From UBA4292 sp002395865 (lineage in GTDB: Bacteria; Bacillota; Clostridia; Lachnospirales; Lachnospiraceae): DNA of 64,000 nucleotides. Every line of letters begins with the position of its first letter. The stretch's first letter is position 1. Below are positions 25,273 through 33,697 of the stretch, piece after piece. The translations under genes were made by a program, and so were the position numbers. The DNA lies in the NCBI GenBank assembly GCA_946533395.1, contig CAMNBU010000005.1, positions 1-64,000 on the forward strand. The letters are read 5' to 3'. The notes beneath the pieces were generated by a model. It ran no database searches and was not told where the DNA came from. It saw nothing but the letters and a program-made list of their open reading frames with translations.

Positions 25273-27047
25273 CAGAGCTCACCTCCGTTCTCATCGAAAT
25301 CGCCGCCGCCCTGAGTCTGAGTCTCGTAGACATCGCGGTAGATCGTATTGTTTGCCAGCAGTTCCTCATGCGTGCCGAAGCCGTTCACGCGGCCGTTATC
25401 GAGCACGATGATCCTGTCCGCGTTCATCACGGAGCTTATCCTCTGAGCTATTATCAGCTTCGTGGTACCGGGTATCTCCTCCGCGAATGCCTTTCTTATC
25501 TTCGCGTCCGTAGCTGTATCGACAGCCGATGTTGAGTCGTCGAGTATAAGTATCTTGGGCTTCTTAAGAAGCGCTCTCGCGATACACAGCCTCTGCTTCT
25601 GGCCTCCGGACACATTGGTTCCGCCCTGCTCGATATGGGTGTCATAGCCCTCGGGCATCTGCTCTATGAACTCGTCCGCGCAGGCCAGGCGGCAGGCGTG
25701 CCTGCACTCCTCCAAAGTGGCCTCCTTGTTGCCCCAGCGGAGGTTGTCGAGCACGCTCCCCGAGAAGAGCACGTTCTTCTGAAGCACCACCGACACCTCG
25801 TTTCTGAGCGTCTCAAGATCGTAGTCGCGCACGTCCACACCGCCCACGTATACCGCACCCGTACCGCCGGCACCCTCTTCCCCCTCTGTCACATCGTACA
25901 GACGGCTGATGAGATTCACAAGGGAGGACTTCGAGCTTCCCGTTCCTCCGATGATACCGATGGTCTCACCGGACTTTATGCGAAGATTCACATCCGTCAG
26001 GACATACTCCTTCGCCTCCTTATTGTAGGCAAAATACACATGGTCGAACCAGATGCTTCCGTCGCGAACACTTGTTACGGGATCGTCGGGATTCACTATA
26101 TCCGCCTTCTCGTTCAGTACCTCGCATATACGCTTGGCGCTGGCGATGGACATCGTGATCATGACGAAGATCATCGATAGCATCATAAGGTTCATGAGGA
26201 TGTTCATGCAGTACGCGAGCATACTTGTCAGGTTGCCCGTGGTGAGCTCGGTCGAAACGACTAAGTGCGCTCCGAACCACGAGATGGCCAGTATACTGCA
26301 GTACACCGCCACATTCATCATGGGGGATATGAAGGCGAGCATACTCTCGGCTTTTACGAACATCTTGTAGATATTTCCTGAGGCCTTCGTGAACTTCTCC
26401 TTCTCGTGATCCTCCCTCACATACGCCTTCACCACTCTGACGGCGGTGACATTCTCCTTGACCGATGCATTCAGATCGTCATACTTCTTGAAGACCTGGC
26501 TGAAGTACTTCATGGTCTTCGCCATAAGAAGCACCATAAAAAGAGCGAGTACGATCACCGCTATGAGGTAGATGCTCGCGAGCTTCGGGCTTATGAAGAA
26601 TGCCATAAACATGGCAATGATTATCGAAAATGGCGCACGGAAGCACATCCTCAGTATCATCTGGTATGCGTTCTGAATGTTCGTGACATCCGTGGTCATA
26701 CGTGTGACGAGTCCCGCGGTGGAGAACTTGTCGATATTGGAAAAGGCGAAGGTCTGTATGTTCTCATACATCGCCTTGCGCAGATTGCGGGCAAAACCGG
26801 TGCTGGCCTTTGCGGCGAATATACCGCCTAAAAGGCCGGCGGACAGTCCTACGACTGCCGCCAGCACCATGAATAGTCCGATCTGAATAACGTGGTCAAG
26901 ATTGCCCACCTCGATACCGTCATCGATGATGGATGCCATCATAAGGGGGATGACCATCTCCATTATGACCTCTATCACCATCGCGATGGGTGTAAGAATC
27001 GAAGGAGCCTTGAACTCCTTGATGTGAGACGCAAGTGTCTTAAGCAT
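25272..27047 (-). CDS. ABC exporter half-transporter with degenerate ATPase site
   Basis: 591 residues: a six-helix membrane domain followed by an ATPase with Walker A GGTGSSKSS, signature NVSGGQKQRL and Walker B ILILDDSTSAVD. The catalytic Glu after Walker B is Asp here, and the usual GKT of Walker A reads SKS. This is the pattern of the non-hydrolysing half of heterodimeric exporters such as BmrC or TM287. GGGAG lies 8 nt before the ATG. The order in the operon is glucanase, coiled-coil protein, this half, consensus half, mtnN. Confidence 0.92.
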   Translation of the reverse strand: MLKTLASHIKEFKAPSILTPIAMVIEVIMEMVIPLMMASIIDDGIEVGNLDHVIQIGLFMVLAAVVGLSAGLLGGIFAAKASTGFARNLRKAMYENIQTFAFSNIDKFSTAGLVTRMTTDVTNIQNAYQMILRMCFRAPFSIIIAMFMAFFISPKLASIYLIAVIVLALFMVLLMAKTMKYFSQVFKKYDDLNASVKENVTAVRVVKAYVREDHEKEKFTKASGNIYKMFVKAESMLAFISPMMNVAVYCSILAISWFGAHLVVSTELTTGNLTSMLAYCMNILMNLMMLSMIFVMITMSIASAKRICEVLNEKADIVNPDDPVTSVRDGSIWFDHVYFAYNKEAKEYVLTDVNLRIKSGETIGIIGGTGSSKSSLVNLISRLYDVTEGEEGAGGTGAVYVGGVDVRDYDLETLRNEVSVVLQKNVLFSGSVLDNLRWGNKEATLEECRHACRLACADEFIEQMPEGYDTHIEQGGTNVSGGQKQRLCIARALLKKPKILILDDSTSAVDTATDAKIRKAFAEEIPGTTKLIIAQRISSVMNADRIIVLDNGRVNGFGTHEELLANNTIYRDVYETQTQGGGDFDENGGEL

Positions 27048-27078
27048 TTGTGTTTCTCCCGTCCGGACAGTATCCGGA

Positions 27079-27297
27079 TCACTTCATTTCCATGACCTTT
27101 ACACGGAGCTCGGCGCTCTCGCGCTCGATGACCTCCTTCTCGGCCTTGATCTGAGCCATAAGCTCGTTCTGCCTGTCAATGCTCTGCTCGAGGAAGGTGA
27201 TCTTCTGCTCAGTGAGCTCAAGCTCCTGCATGAGCCTGTCGATCCTCTCCCTCATGACAGTCATTATCTCCATGTCCATGTTTTCGTTCTCTGCCAT
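27079..27297 (-). CDS. Small coiled-coil protein
   Basis: 72 residues, almost entirely helical heptads (RERIDRLMQELELTEQKITFLEQSIDRQNELMAQIKAEKEV), highly charged, without signal or membrane segment. AAGGAGG lies 6 nt before the ATG. It sits 11 nt after the glucanase gene and 31 nt before the ABC pair, so it is part of the operon. It resembles SlyX-like short coiled coils in length only. Function unknown; a scaffold or adaptor role would be a guess. Confidence 0.75.
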   Translation of the reverse strand: MAENENMDMEIMTVMRERIDRLMQELELTEQKITFLEQSIDRQNELMAQIKAEKEVIERESAELRVKVMEMK

Positions 27298-27308
27298 AAT
27301 CTGCCTCC

Positions 27309-28547
27309 TTATCTGACATCGTCAACTGCTTTCATCATCGCATTCATTAGATCCGGGTACGCCCAGCTCATGTTAAGGCCCTTAGTCCTCAGAAGTCCGA
27401 AGCGCTCTCCGTTGCCCGAGAAGCTGTGGTTGTCCCACCAGCACACAGGCACTCCGATCGCCCCGGCGGCCCTCACATAGTAGTCCACCCATTTTACGCG
27501 CTCCGCCTCGTTGCTCTTGTTCATGGCTCCGTACTCGCCGATGATAACGGGAACGCCCTTGCTTATAAACAGCTCATTTATATCCTTCATGAGGGTATCG
27601 ATATCGCGTGTGTCGTTATTCCACTTGTCGGTACCGCTCTTATCGAGCGCGAAGCTGTAGGGAATGTACGCGTGGACGGATATTATCAGGTGGTCATCGT
27701 CGGGGTTGGGAAGCTCGATGGCCTTTAAGTTCACCGTGGACGAGCTGGCCGCGTAGCCTGTGATCATGAGGAAACGCTTCTCATTCTTGCCGCCGAGCCC
27801 TCTTACTGTATCGTAGAAGACCTTCTCGAGCCTGTTGACTACCGCTCTCGAAGCATCGTCGCCGTACCACTCATTGCCCGCGCCGACCTTTCTCGTCTCG
27901 TTCAGTCCCTCGAATATCAGATGGTCTCCGTAATCCGCAAATCTCGTGCCGATCTGTGTCCAGACAGCCGCGAGCTCCACAGCCGCCGTCTCCTCATTCT
28001 CGGGATACGCGTAGCACCACTCCTCGTGGTGTGTGTTCAGTATGACGTAGGCGCCGCGCTTGTAGGCATAGTCCACTATCTGCTGGACTCTGTCCATCCA
28101 CGACTGCTCTATGGTGAAGTTTTCGTCGTCATGTATGTGGTCGTTCCACGAGACCGGTATCCTTATCACGTTAAAGCCGGCCTCGAGCACCTTGTCTATC
28201 TGTATCTGTGAGGTGTACTGGGCTCCCCACGCGATCTCAAACGTCGCCGCAGGCGTGTCGATGGGATAGTCCGAGGTTGCATCGAGCGTATTGCCCAGGT
28301 TCCATCCCACGCGGATATCCTTCACGAAATCCATGGCGGTAATGTCCCTCATCTCGTCCGAGTACTGCACCGGCTCGGTCTCGGGCTCGGTGGGTGCCTG
28401 TGTGGTGGTCTCCTGCACCTGCTCCGTGGTCTGCGCCTGCGGTGGGGCGGTGGTGGTCTCGGTCTTTCCCGAATCACCCGCACAGCCCGTCAGAGACATG
28501 CATATGCAGGCCGCCGCTATAAGTCCTTTTTTTCTTTTATTTATCAT
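27309..28547 (-). CDS. GH5 endoglucanase-like lipoprotein
   Basis: 412 residues from the ATG at 28547. The leader is MINKRKKGLIAAACICMSLTGC with lipobox LTGC, then a Thr/Gln/Pro-rich linker (about 25-70) and a GH5 catalytic domain. Motifs are VGWNLGNTLDA, FNVIRIPVSW, ILNTHHE, the acid/base Glu in FEGLNETR and the nucleophile in VIIGEYGAM. The GWNLGNTLDA and FEGLNE patterns are those of subfamily GH5_4 (cellulase/xyloglucanase/lichenase), from memory. It should hydrolyse beta-glucans at the cell surface. The downstream ABC exporter in the same operon is not a sugar importer, which is odd. Confidence 0.9.
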   Translation of the reverse strand: MINKRKKGLIAAACICMSLTGCAGDSGKTETTTAPPQAQTTEQVQETTTQAPTEPETEPVQYSDEMRDITAMDFVKDIRVGWNLGNTLDATSDYPIDTPAATFEIAWGAQYTSQIQIDKVLEAGFNVIRIPVSWNDHIHDDENFTIEQSWMDRVQQIVDYAYKRGAYVILNTHHEEWCYAYPENEETAAVELAAVWTQIGTRFADYGDHLIFEGLNETRKVGAGNEWYGDDASRAVVNRLEKVFYDTVRGLGGKNEKRFLMITGYAASSSTVNLKAIELPNPDDDHLIISVHAYIPYSFALDKSGTDKWNNDTRDIDTLMKDINELFISKGVPVIIGEYGAMNKSNEAERVKWVDYYVRAAGAIGVPVCWWDNHSFSGNGERFGLLRTKGLNMSWAYPDLMNAMMKAVDDVR

Positions 28548-28600
28548 TTCCTGTATTTTCCTCCGGAAACCATAGTTTATTCCGATCAATTGTACGCTTA

Positions 28601-28629
28601 ATTTTAGCCAACACGCAGACTTTTGTCAA
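28601..28629 (-). promoter_or_regulatory. Promoter of the GH5-ABC-mtnN operon
   Basis: TTGACA (28624-28629) and TAAAAT (28601-28606) are separated by 17 bp, 54 bp before the GH5 start codon. Confidence 0.88.
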
Positions 28630-28655
28630 GAAAATAAATCATAAACAGCGTGCAG

Positions 28656-28680
28656 AAAGGGCACCCGAAAACGGGTGCCC
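28656..28680 (-). terminator. Terminator of the Na+/solute symporter gene
   Basis: 9-bp stem GGGCACCCG/CGGGTGCCC with an AAAA loop, 14 nt beyond the symporter stop. The minus-strand T-tract is short (TTTCT). Confidence 0.75.
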
Positions 28681-28693
28681 CGAGGTGTTATTT

Positions 28694-30289
28694 TCAGTTC
28701 TCCTCCTCCACGGGAAGGCTGTCTCTCACCTTGACCGTGATGGTCTTGTCATAGGATGCAAATGCCTCCTCCACGATCTTCGCGTCAGGCTTTTTGGTAA
28801 ACGCGCTGACGATCGGAACTATAACGAGTCCTCCGACCATGGCCACTACACCCGAGTTGATGGACGACTTGAAGATGTAGCCGAGCACCGGACCCCATCC
28901 CGATACATTGATGCCCGCAAGGCTCACTGCCATCTGAAGGACGGCGATCGAGCAGCCCCAGATGAAGCATACAGCCGTAGCCGCGCCGGTCACATTTTTC
29001 GAGTACAGGCTGTAGAGGAAAGGCGCAAGGAACGCTCCCGCGAGCGCGCCCCACGACACGCCCATCATCTGCGCGATGAATGTCACCGAAGGATTTGCGT
29101 CCTTGATGATGGCTATGGCAGCGCTGACCGCGATGAAGAATACGATGAACACCCTCATGGTGAACACCTGCTTCTTGTCAGTCATCTTGCCGTGTGTGGC
29201 AGGCTTGATAACGTCAAGAGTAAATGTCGAGCTGGATGTGAGCACCAGAGAGGACAGTGTCGACATGGATGCCGAGAGCACCAGCACGATAACTATCGCA
29301 ATGATCACATCCGGAAGGGTCGCAAGCATTGCCGGGATGATGGTATCAAAGAGAGGCTTTCCAGTAGCCTGATTGTACACGATACCGGAGTTTGCGTAGA
29401 GTCTTCCGAAGCCGCCGAGGAAGTAGCAGCCGCCTGCGACCACGATGGCGAATACAGTCGAGATGACAGTTCCCTTGTGAATATCGTTCTCGCTCTTGAT
29501 GGCGTAGAACTTACCCACCATCTGGGGAAGACCCCATGTTCCGAGGGATGTGAGGATCACCACGAAGAGAAGCGCGAGCGGATCCGGTCCGAGGAAAGAG
29601 GCGTATGCGCCCTTCCAGCCCGCGTCGCCCTCGATCTGAGAGAGATTTCTCATGGCATCCACGAGGCCGCCGTTTGCGCCTACCACCGAGAGGATGACAG
29701 CCGCGATACCGAAGAGCATGATGATGCCCTGGATGAAATCATTGACAGCGGTAGCCATATATCCGCCGACGATGACGTAGATACCGGTCAGAACGGCCAT
29801 CACTGCGATGACCACCCAGTAGGGCATCTCAAAAACGAGTCCGAAGAGGCTCGACAGTCCGTTGTACAGCGATGCCGTGTAGGGTATCAGAAATATGAAT
29901 ACGATGACCGACGCCGCGACCTTGAGAGTGTTGTTGCCGAACCTTTTTCCGAAGAAGTCTGGCATGGTCTTCGCGTCGAAATGCTGCGTCATGACTCTGG
30001 TCCTTCTGCCGAGGATGTTCCATGCCAGAAGCGAACCGATAAATGCGTTGCCCAGACCGGCCCAGGTACTCGACAGACCGAAGTTCCAGCCGAACTGTCC
30101 CGCATATCCGACGAATATTACCGCGGAGAAATAAGACGTACCGAACGCGAATGCGGTGAGCCAGGGTCCTACGCTTCTGCCGCCTAAGACGAAGCCGTTT
30201 ACGTCAGTTGCCTTCTTTCTGGTGTAGAAGCCAACTCCCAGCATGAGAGCAAAGAAGCAGACCAGGAGAATGAGTGTGATGATCTTCAT
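28694..30289 (-). CDS. Sodium:solute symporter (SSS family, PutP-like)
   Basis: 531 residues with about 13 membrane segments. SSS features are the N-terminal FVLGGRSVGPWLTAFAFGTSYFSAV and the core segment GLPQMVGKFYAIKS, where a proline permease would carry a similar sequence. The closest family by pattern is PutP (Na+/proline), but the substrate cannot be fixed from sequence alone. The start ATG has only a distant AAAGG (15 nt). The gene has its own strong promoter whose -10 is embedded in a large palindrome, pointing to dedicated repression. Confidence 0.88.
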   Translation of the reverse strand: MKIITLILLVCFFALMLGVGFYTRKKATDVNGFVLGGRSVGPWLTAFAFGTSYFSAVIFVGYAGQFGWNFGLSSTWAGLGNAFIGSLLAWNILGRRTRVMTQHFDAKTMPDFFGKRFGNNTLKVAASVIVFIFLIPYTASLYNGLSSLFGLVFEMPYWVVIAVMAVLTGIYVIVGGYMATAVNDFIQGIIMLFGIAAVILSVVGANGGLVDAMRNLSQIEGDAGWKGAYASFLGPDPLALLFVVILTSLGTWGLPQMVGKFYAIKSENDIHKGTVISTVFAIVVAGGCYFLGGFGRLYANSGIVYNQATGKPLFDTIIPAMLATLPDVIIAIVIVLVLSASMSTLSSLVLTSSSTFTLDVIKPATHGKMTDKKQVFTMRVFIVFFIAVSAAIAIIKDANPSVTFIAQMMGVSWGALAGAFLAPFLYSLYSKNVTGAATAVCFIWGCSIAVLQMAVSLAGINVSGWGPVLGYIFKSSINSGVVAMVGGLVIVPIVSAFTKKPDAKIVEEAFASYDKTITVKVRDSLPVEEEN

Positions 30290-30317
30290 GTTTTGTGATG
30301 ACCAGCCTTTCCATATT

Positions 30318-30364
30318 GATACTTTAAAGCGTTAAAGCGTTACGCTTTGCCGCTTTAAAGTATC
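30318..30364 (-). promoter_or_regulatory. Nested palindrome over the symporter -10 and start site
   Basis: Outer 14-bp perfect arms GATACTTTAAAGCG (30318-30331) and CGCTTTAAAGTATC (30351-30364) enclose a second 6-bp pair AAAGCG/CGCTTT (30334-30339, 30343-30348). The right arm contains the -10 box of the promoter, so the structure spans the transcription start. It may be an operator with two half-site sets or a 5'-terminal mRNA hairpin. Confidence 0.8.
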
Positions 30365-30385
30365 ACAGAGTTTCGCGGATGTCAA
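30357..30385 (-). promoter_or_regulatory. Promoter of the Na+/solute symporter gene
   Basis: TTGACA (30380-30385) and TACTTT (30357-30362) are separated by 17 bp, 68 bp before the start codon. Confidence 0.82.
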
Positions 30386-30435
30386 GCACTTTTTAAAGTT
30401 TTTGTGTCCTTCTTATTTTTTAAGTTATTCCCACA

Positions 30436-30574
30436 TCGATTATTTTTTCAATTTCCAGTGGCAATTTCAGCTGACGTGTTGTATAATAGCCACTGGTATT
30501 ATTGGGTTTTTGCACGAAATCATTATACCAAAAAATCGCTGTAAGCGCTATGCCTACAGCGATTTTTCTTTATG
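30436..30574. repeat. 139-bp structured intergenic repeat, copy 1
   Basis: Identical over 139 bp to 33886-34024, in the same orientation. It contains an 8-bp inverted pair CCAGTGGC/GCCACTGG and a terminator-like hairpin AAAAATCGCTGTA/TACAGCGATTTTT at its 3' part, plus an extended -10 (TGGTATAAT) reading on the minus strand. The hairpin can serve as terminator for the thiaminase-like gene. Confidence 0.95.
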
Positions 30575-30729
30575 AACTATTTTACAGCCCCGATTCCTAG
30601 GCGAAAGTTCGTATGTATTTTTGTCAATATCCAATCAGCAAATGATTGCCGGAACCATAAACACACAGTCTACCAAAAACTGTTGAGGTTACCACTTATA
30701 TAGTTTAACTTCCATGATCAAAATGGAGC
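30575..30729. other. AT-rich gap without recognised features
   Basis: I see no gene, promoter with both boxes, or stable hairpin in these 155 bases. The first 17 resemble the bases after repeat copy 2 (both continue to ACAGCCCC), so homology of the repeat may extend slightly past the identical core. Confidence 0.5.
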
Positions 30730-31758
30730 TCATGGCCTTGGTCCGAGGATCACCTTGTTCTTTTCATTTAAAACCAGTTTTTCCAGTTGTTCATATAAAG
30801 GAAAGCTCTTTATGAGGGTTTCGTAGGGTGTGTTTCGAGCAAGCAGAAGATACTGCGGCGATCCGTTTTGCACAGATATCGATGAAAGGACATCGGAATC
30901 GGCGATAACATTCATCAGCTCTATGCACTTATCATAACGCTGCCCGGTCACTTTACTGTTGACCGCTACTGCATCGACATACAGACGTGGCAGATCCTCG
31001 CGGTCGCTGAAGCTTATCGTCTTGATCGATGTCCCGGACATGCGCTTACTCAAAAAGCGCATGCTCTCGCTGAAACCGATATACCCTTTGCCGGCTCCGG
31101 AATCATAAGCCAAGGCGACCTGAGTATCATCATCCGATTCATGTTCATCGACAGCGAGCTTATCCACAAGAGCCATTACGCTATCCACACCACCACCCGC
31201 TGAAGGGTTCGCCTCGCTTAAAGTGTCTGCCAGGACCTCATGGATATACTGCGGCCTGTTCATGGAAAACTTGGAATTAATCACAAGGATCTCCGATTCG
31301 CCGGAGAGATCAGTTAAATGCTCTGCTTCTGCAAGCTCAGTACATTCACGATCATAGATCAGATAGTTCCCGCATAAGAAAACAGGAATGCCGTACAGCC
31401 TGCCATCCACAGTCAGGCCTTCCAAGGCAAAGGGAAATATGTCTTCGGACTTTTTTATCTCCTTTTTGTCAATGGGCCGTATCCATTCCTTTTCTATAAG
31501 CAGCTCCTGCATGACCGCATCATACATAATGACATCTATGCCATCCGGCGCACCGCCCTCATAGCAGTCCCACTCTGCCCTTACAAGCTTTATGTCCGGT
31601 TCGATCTCTGCCCAGCGCTTCTCTATTATTTCGCAGTACTGATCAACTCCGGATATATAGGGATATACAGCATAGGTCAGCGTATCAACGTTGTTTTTCC
31701 CGCATGAAGCAAGGAAAATCGTAAGCAGCCACGCTATGGCCGCGATCATTTTTTTCAT
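30730..31758 (-). CDS. Thiaminase I-like lipoprotein (thiamine pyridinylase)
   Basis: 342 residues with a lipoprotein signal ending LASC at residue 19. It resembles Bacillus thiaminase I along most of its length, as far as I recall that sequence: YPYISG near 32, EWDCY near 62, DIFPFALEGL, RLYGIPVFLCGN, GYIGFSESM, DAVAVNS and PQYLLLAR. The nucleophile Cys corresponds to Cys129 (in LCGN) and the catalytic Glu to Glu231 (in GFSES). Thiaminase I splits thiamine by replacing the thiazole with another base. The C-terminus is about 30 residues shorter than the Bacillus enzyme. GGAG lies 9 nt before the ATG. A generic solute-binding protein is the alternative, since the folds are related. Confidence 0.8.
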   Translation of the reverse strand: MKKMIAAIAWLLTIFLASCGKNNVDTLTYAVYPYISGVDQYCEIIEKRWAEIEPDIKLVRAEWDCYEGGAPDGIDVIMYDAVMQELLIEKEWIRPIDKKEIKKSEDIFPFALEGLTVDGRLYGIPVFLCGNYLIYDRECTELAEAEHLTDLSGESEILVINSKFSMNRPQYIHEVLADTLSEANPSAGGGVDSVMALVDKLAVDEHESDDDTQVALAYDSGAGKGYIGFSESMRFLSKRMSGTSIKTISFSDREDLPRLYVDAVAVNSKVTGQRYDKCIELMNVIADSDVLSSISVQNGSPQYLLLARNTPYETLIKSFPLYEQLEKLVLNEKNKVILGPRP

Positions 31759-31909
31759 ACTTTAAAACTCCGTTCGCGAAATGATTCTGCTGATCGTTAT
31801 TCGTCATAATTCCATTTTGAACGTCCAGTTTCCAATAGATTTTTCATTGTATTTTAGACTTTCTTCTTTTATAAGCTTGAAACCGTTATTAATAGTCGCT
31901 TCCGATGGT

Positions 31910-33139
31910 TTATATGTATGAAATCGGAAGCGCAACCAAATTCTCTCTAAGATAAGTCTTCTTGTCAATAAGACACAGTATTGCACCCATGCCTCGTTTT
32001 TTTTCGGGTATTTTATCAAGGATGGGATTTGCCTCTCCCATCTCAGCTTTTGGATTTCCTGTCATTTTTATTTCGATCGGATATAACAAACCGTCCTGTT
32101 CCAGAATCAGATCGATCTCGTTCTCTTTTTGGGTCTTGTCCTTTCCGCGGTAATAGAAAACGTTGAAGTGATAATCAAGCCCTTCGTTGCTGTATGACTT
32201 CAGAATCTCGGAAACAACAAAAGTTTCAAACATACTTCCTGCCACGGCAGAGTTCATTAATGCCCCCGGAGATGTCCACTTTGTCAGGTAGCAAGCCAAC
32301 CCGGTGTCTCGGAAATATATTTTAGGAGCTTTTATCGCCCTTGAAAGTGCATTGGAACTGTAAGGCTGAAGGATAAACACAATACCGGTTCGTTCCAGAA
32401 TTGATATCCAGTTTTTTATTGTCGGTTCACTTATTCCGACTTCGCCGGCAATATTGGCATAGTTCAGCAGCTCTCCCGTACGTGCGGCAACTGATGTCAT
32501 AAATTTGGCAAAAGTCAGACTGTCGGTATCGATCAGTTCATTTATATCTCTTTCAAGATATGTTGCCACATATGAAGAATAGAAATCTATCCAGTCCCTC
32601 TCTACATCATATAATTCCGGATATGAACCGCCGTGTATATAACTCCATATGTTGTTGTAGGATTTTATTTCTCTTTCCCGTTGCAATATATAATCCGAGG
32701 TAGGGATAAAATGCCTATTAAAAGAAATACCGTTTAGCTCTCTCATTGACAAACCGGCCATTTCGACTACGGAAACCCTTCCGGCGAGAGACTCGCTTAC
32801 CCCCTTCATCAACTCTAATTTCTGAGAACCTGAAAGGATAAACTGCCCACGCAGATCTGAGCTGTCGGCCATAAGTTTTATATTTTCAAGAATACCCGGT
32901 TCCTTTTGAACCTCATCTATAAAAAGCGGGCATGGATTGTTCAAGAAAAACAGTTTAGGTTCTTCTCTTGCCTGAAGTCTTGTAAGTTGGTCATCAAAAC
33001 AAGCCTTGTTATATTCAGAAAAGACATGGTTTATAAGAGTGGATTTGCCAACCTGCCTTGACCCGGTCAATAATAGGCATTTGCTCTGGCCTGCTCTTCT
33101 TTTTATTATATCCGTAATTGCTCTTTCTATGTATCCCAT
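31910..33139 (-). CDS. AAA_14/DUF4143 ATPase
   Basis: 409 residues from the ATG at 33139 (MGYIERAI; GGAG 9 nt upstream; a GTG two codons earlier is too close to it). Walker A TGSRQVGKST and Walker B CPLFIDEVQ are present. Further on are FILSGSQKLELMKGVSESLAGRV and, in the C-terminal DUF4143 domain, YFRDTGLACYLTKW and NEIDLILEQDG; the last is nuclease-like (D..E.K with VIEIK replaced by IEIKMTG). The family is widespread and often horizontally moved; its function is not established. Codon use looks more AT-rich than in flanking genes. Confidence 0.9.
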   Translation of the reverse strand: MGYIERAITDIIKRRAGQSKCLLLTGSRQVGKSTLINHVFSEYNKACFDDQLTRLQAREEPKLFFLNNPCPLFIDEVQKEPGILENIKLMADSSDLRGQFILSGSQKLELMKGVSESLAGRVSVVEMAGLSMRELNGISFNRHFIPTSDYILQREREIKSYNNIWSYIHGGSYPELYDVERDWIDFYSSYVATYLERDINELIDTDSLTFAKFMTSVAARTGELLNYANIAGEVGISEPTIKNWISILERTGIVFILQPYSSNALSRAIKAPKIYFRDTGLACYLTKWTSPGALMNSAVAGSMFETFVVSEILKSYSNEGLDYHFNVFYYRGKDKTQKENEIDLILEQDGLLYPIEIKMTGNPKAEMGEANPILDKIPEKKRGMGAILCLIDKKTYLRENLVALPISYI

Positions 33140-33174
33140 ATGCACGCGCTCCGACTAATCTAAACTCTGATTTT

Positions 33175-33203
33175 ATATTAGCCGCATTTTTACATTCTGT
33201 CAA
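33175..33203 (-). promoter_or_regulatory. Promoter of the DUF4143 ATPase gene
   Basis: TTGACA (33198-33203) and TAATAT (33175-33180) are separated by 17 bp, 36 bp before the start codon. Confidence 0.88.
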
Positions 33204-33247
33204 TAGTGAAATATAGATCAGTTTAGGGAAAAAAATGCCCACCGAAT

Positions 33248-33421
33248 CTACTCTTCTATCGAATACTGCAGCAATTCATACTTTAACCGGCAGCCTTCAT
33301 ATATATCTTCCGGCAGAAGAGCTCTTGCAACAAGCTTCAGATCATCTGACTCTTCATCGATCCTTTTAAGGTTTGCATAATCTCCCTCAATGCTGACGAC
33401 TTCATAATACATGGTTACCAT
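33248..33421 (-). CDS. Small DUF3006-like protein
   Basis: 57 residues starting MVTMYYEVVSIEGDYANL, with GGAGG 9 nt before the ATG. The pattern (VxxIEGDxAxL near the start, LLPEDIYEGCRL in the middle) resembles DUF3006-type short beta proteins of Bacillota. No signal or membrane segment. It lies 22 nt after the 77-residue protein gene and ends 45 nt before the DUF4143 promoter. Function unknown. An internal ATG three codons in is also possible. Confidence 0.65.
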   Translation of the reverse strand: MVTMYYEVVSIEGDYANLKRIDEESDDLKLVARALLPEDIYEGCRLKYELLQYSIEE

Positions 33422-33443
33422 ATTCTCATTCCTCCGTTTTCAT

Positions 33444-33677
33444 CTATGTCATATATCCACACCCTTTTTTCTTGGGTGCTTCCATGCCTGACTCGTACCT
33501 TGCCCTGAATTCCATATTAATATCGCGTATTTCCTTCTTCCCGTCGATATAATCCTGATACATTTCAACAAGTCCGGACATGCAGCCGTCGCACAAACCA
33601 TTGATGTTGCCGATGGATTCGGCTACTATCTGCTCGCGCTCTTCTCTGGTCGTATCTTTTATCAAAATCGAAGTCAT
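33444..33677 (-). CDS. Small conserved hypothetical protein with CxxC
   Basis: 77 residues: MTSILIKDTTREEREQIVAES, then GLCDGCMSGLVEMYQDYIDGKKEI and a tail ending GCGYM. Three Cys residues (CDGC and a C-terminal Cys) could bind metal. GGAG lies 6 nt before the ATG. The gene follows the FtsX fragment by 20 nt. I recognise the sequence type as recurrent in Lachnospiraceae but know no function for it. Confidence 0.7.
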   Translation of the reverse strand: MTSILIKDTTREEREQIVAESIGNINGLCDGCMSGLVEMYQDYIDGKKEIRDINMEFRARYESGMEAPKKKGCGYMT

Positions 33678-33697
33678 TTTGTGCTCCTATTTTATTT

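Noticed and set aside
28685..30187. 500-codon plus-strand open frame opposite the Na+/solute symporter
   Set aside because: It is the antisense shadow of a clear transporter gene; its His/Asp/Arg-rich composition mirrors the hydrophobic codons, and there is no ribosome site.
30436..30574. 139-bp repeat as a transposable MITE
   Set aside because: Its ends are not inverted repeats and no target duplication is visible, so recombination or a repeated RNA element is more likely.
31804..32019. 71-codon minus-strand frame
   Set aside because: Overlaps the 3' end of the DUF4143 gene in another frame and lacks a ribosome site.
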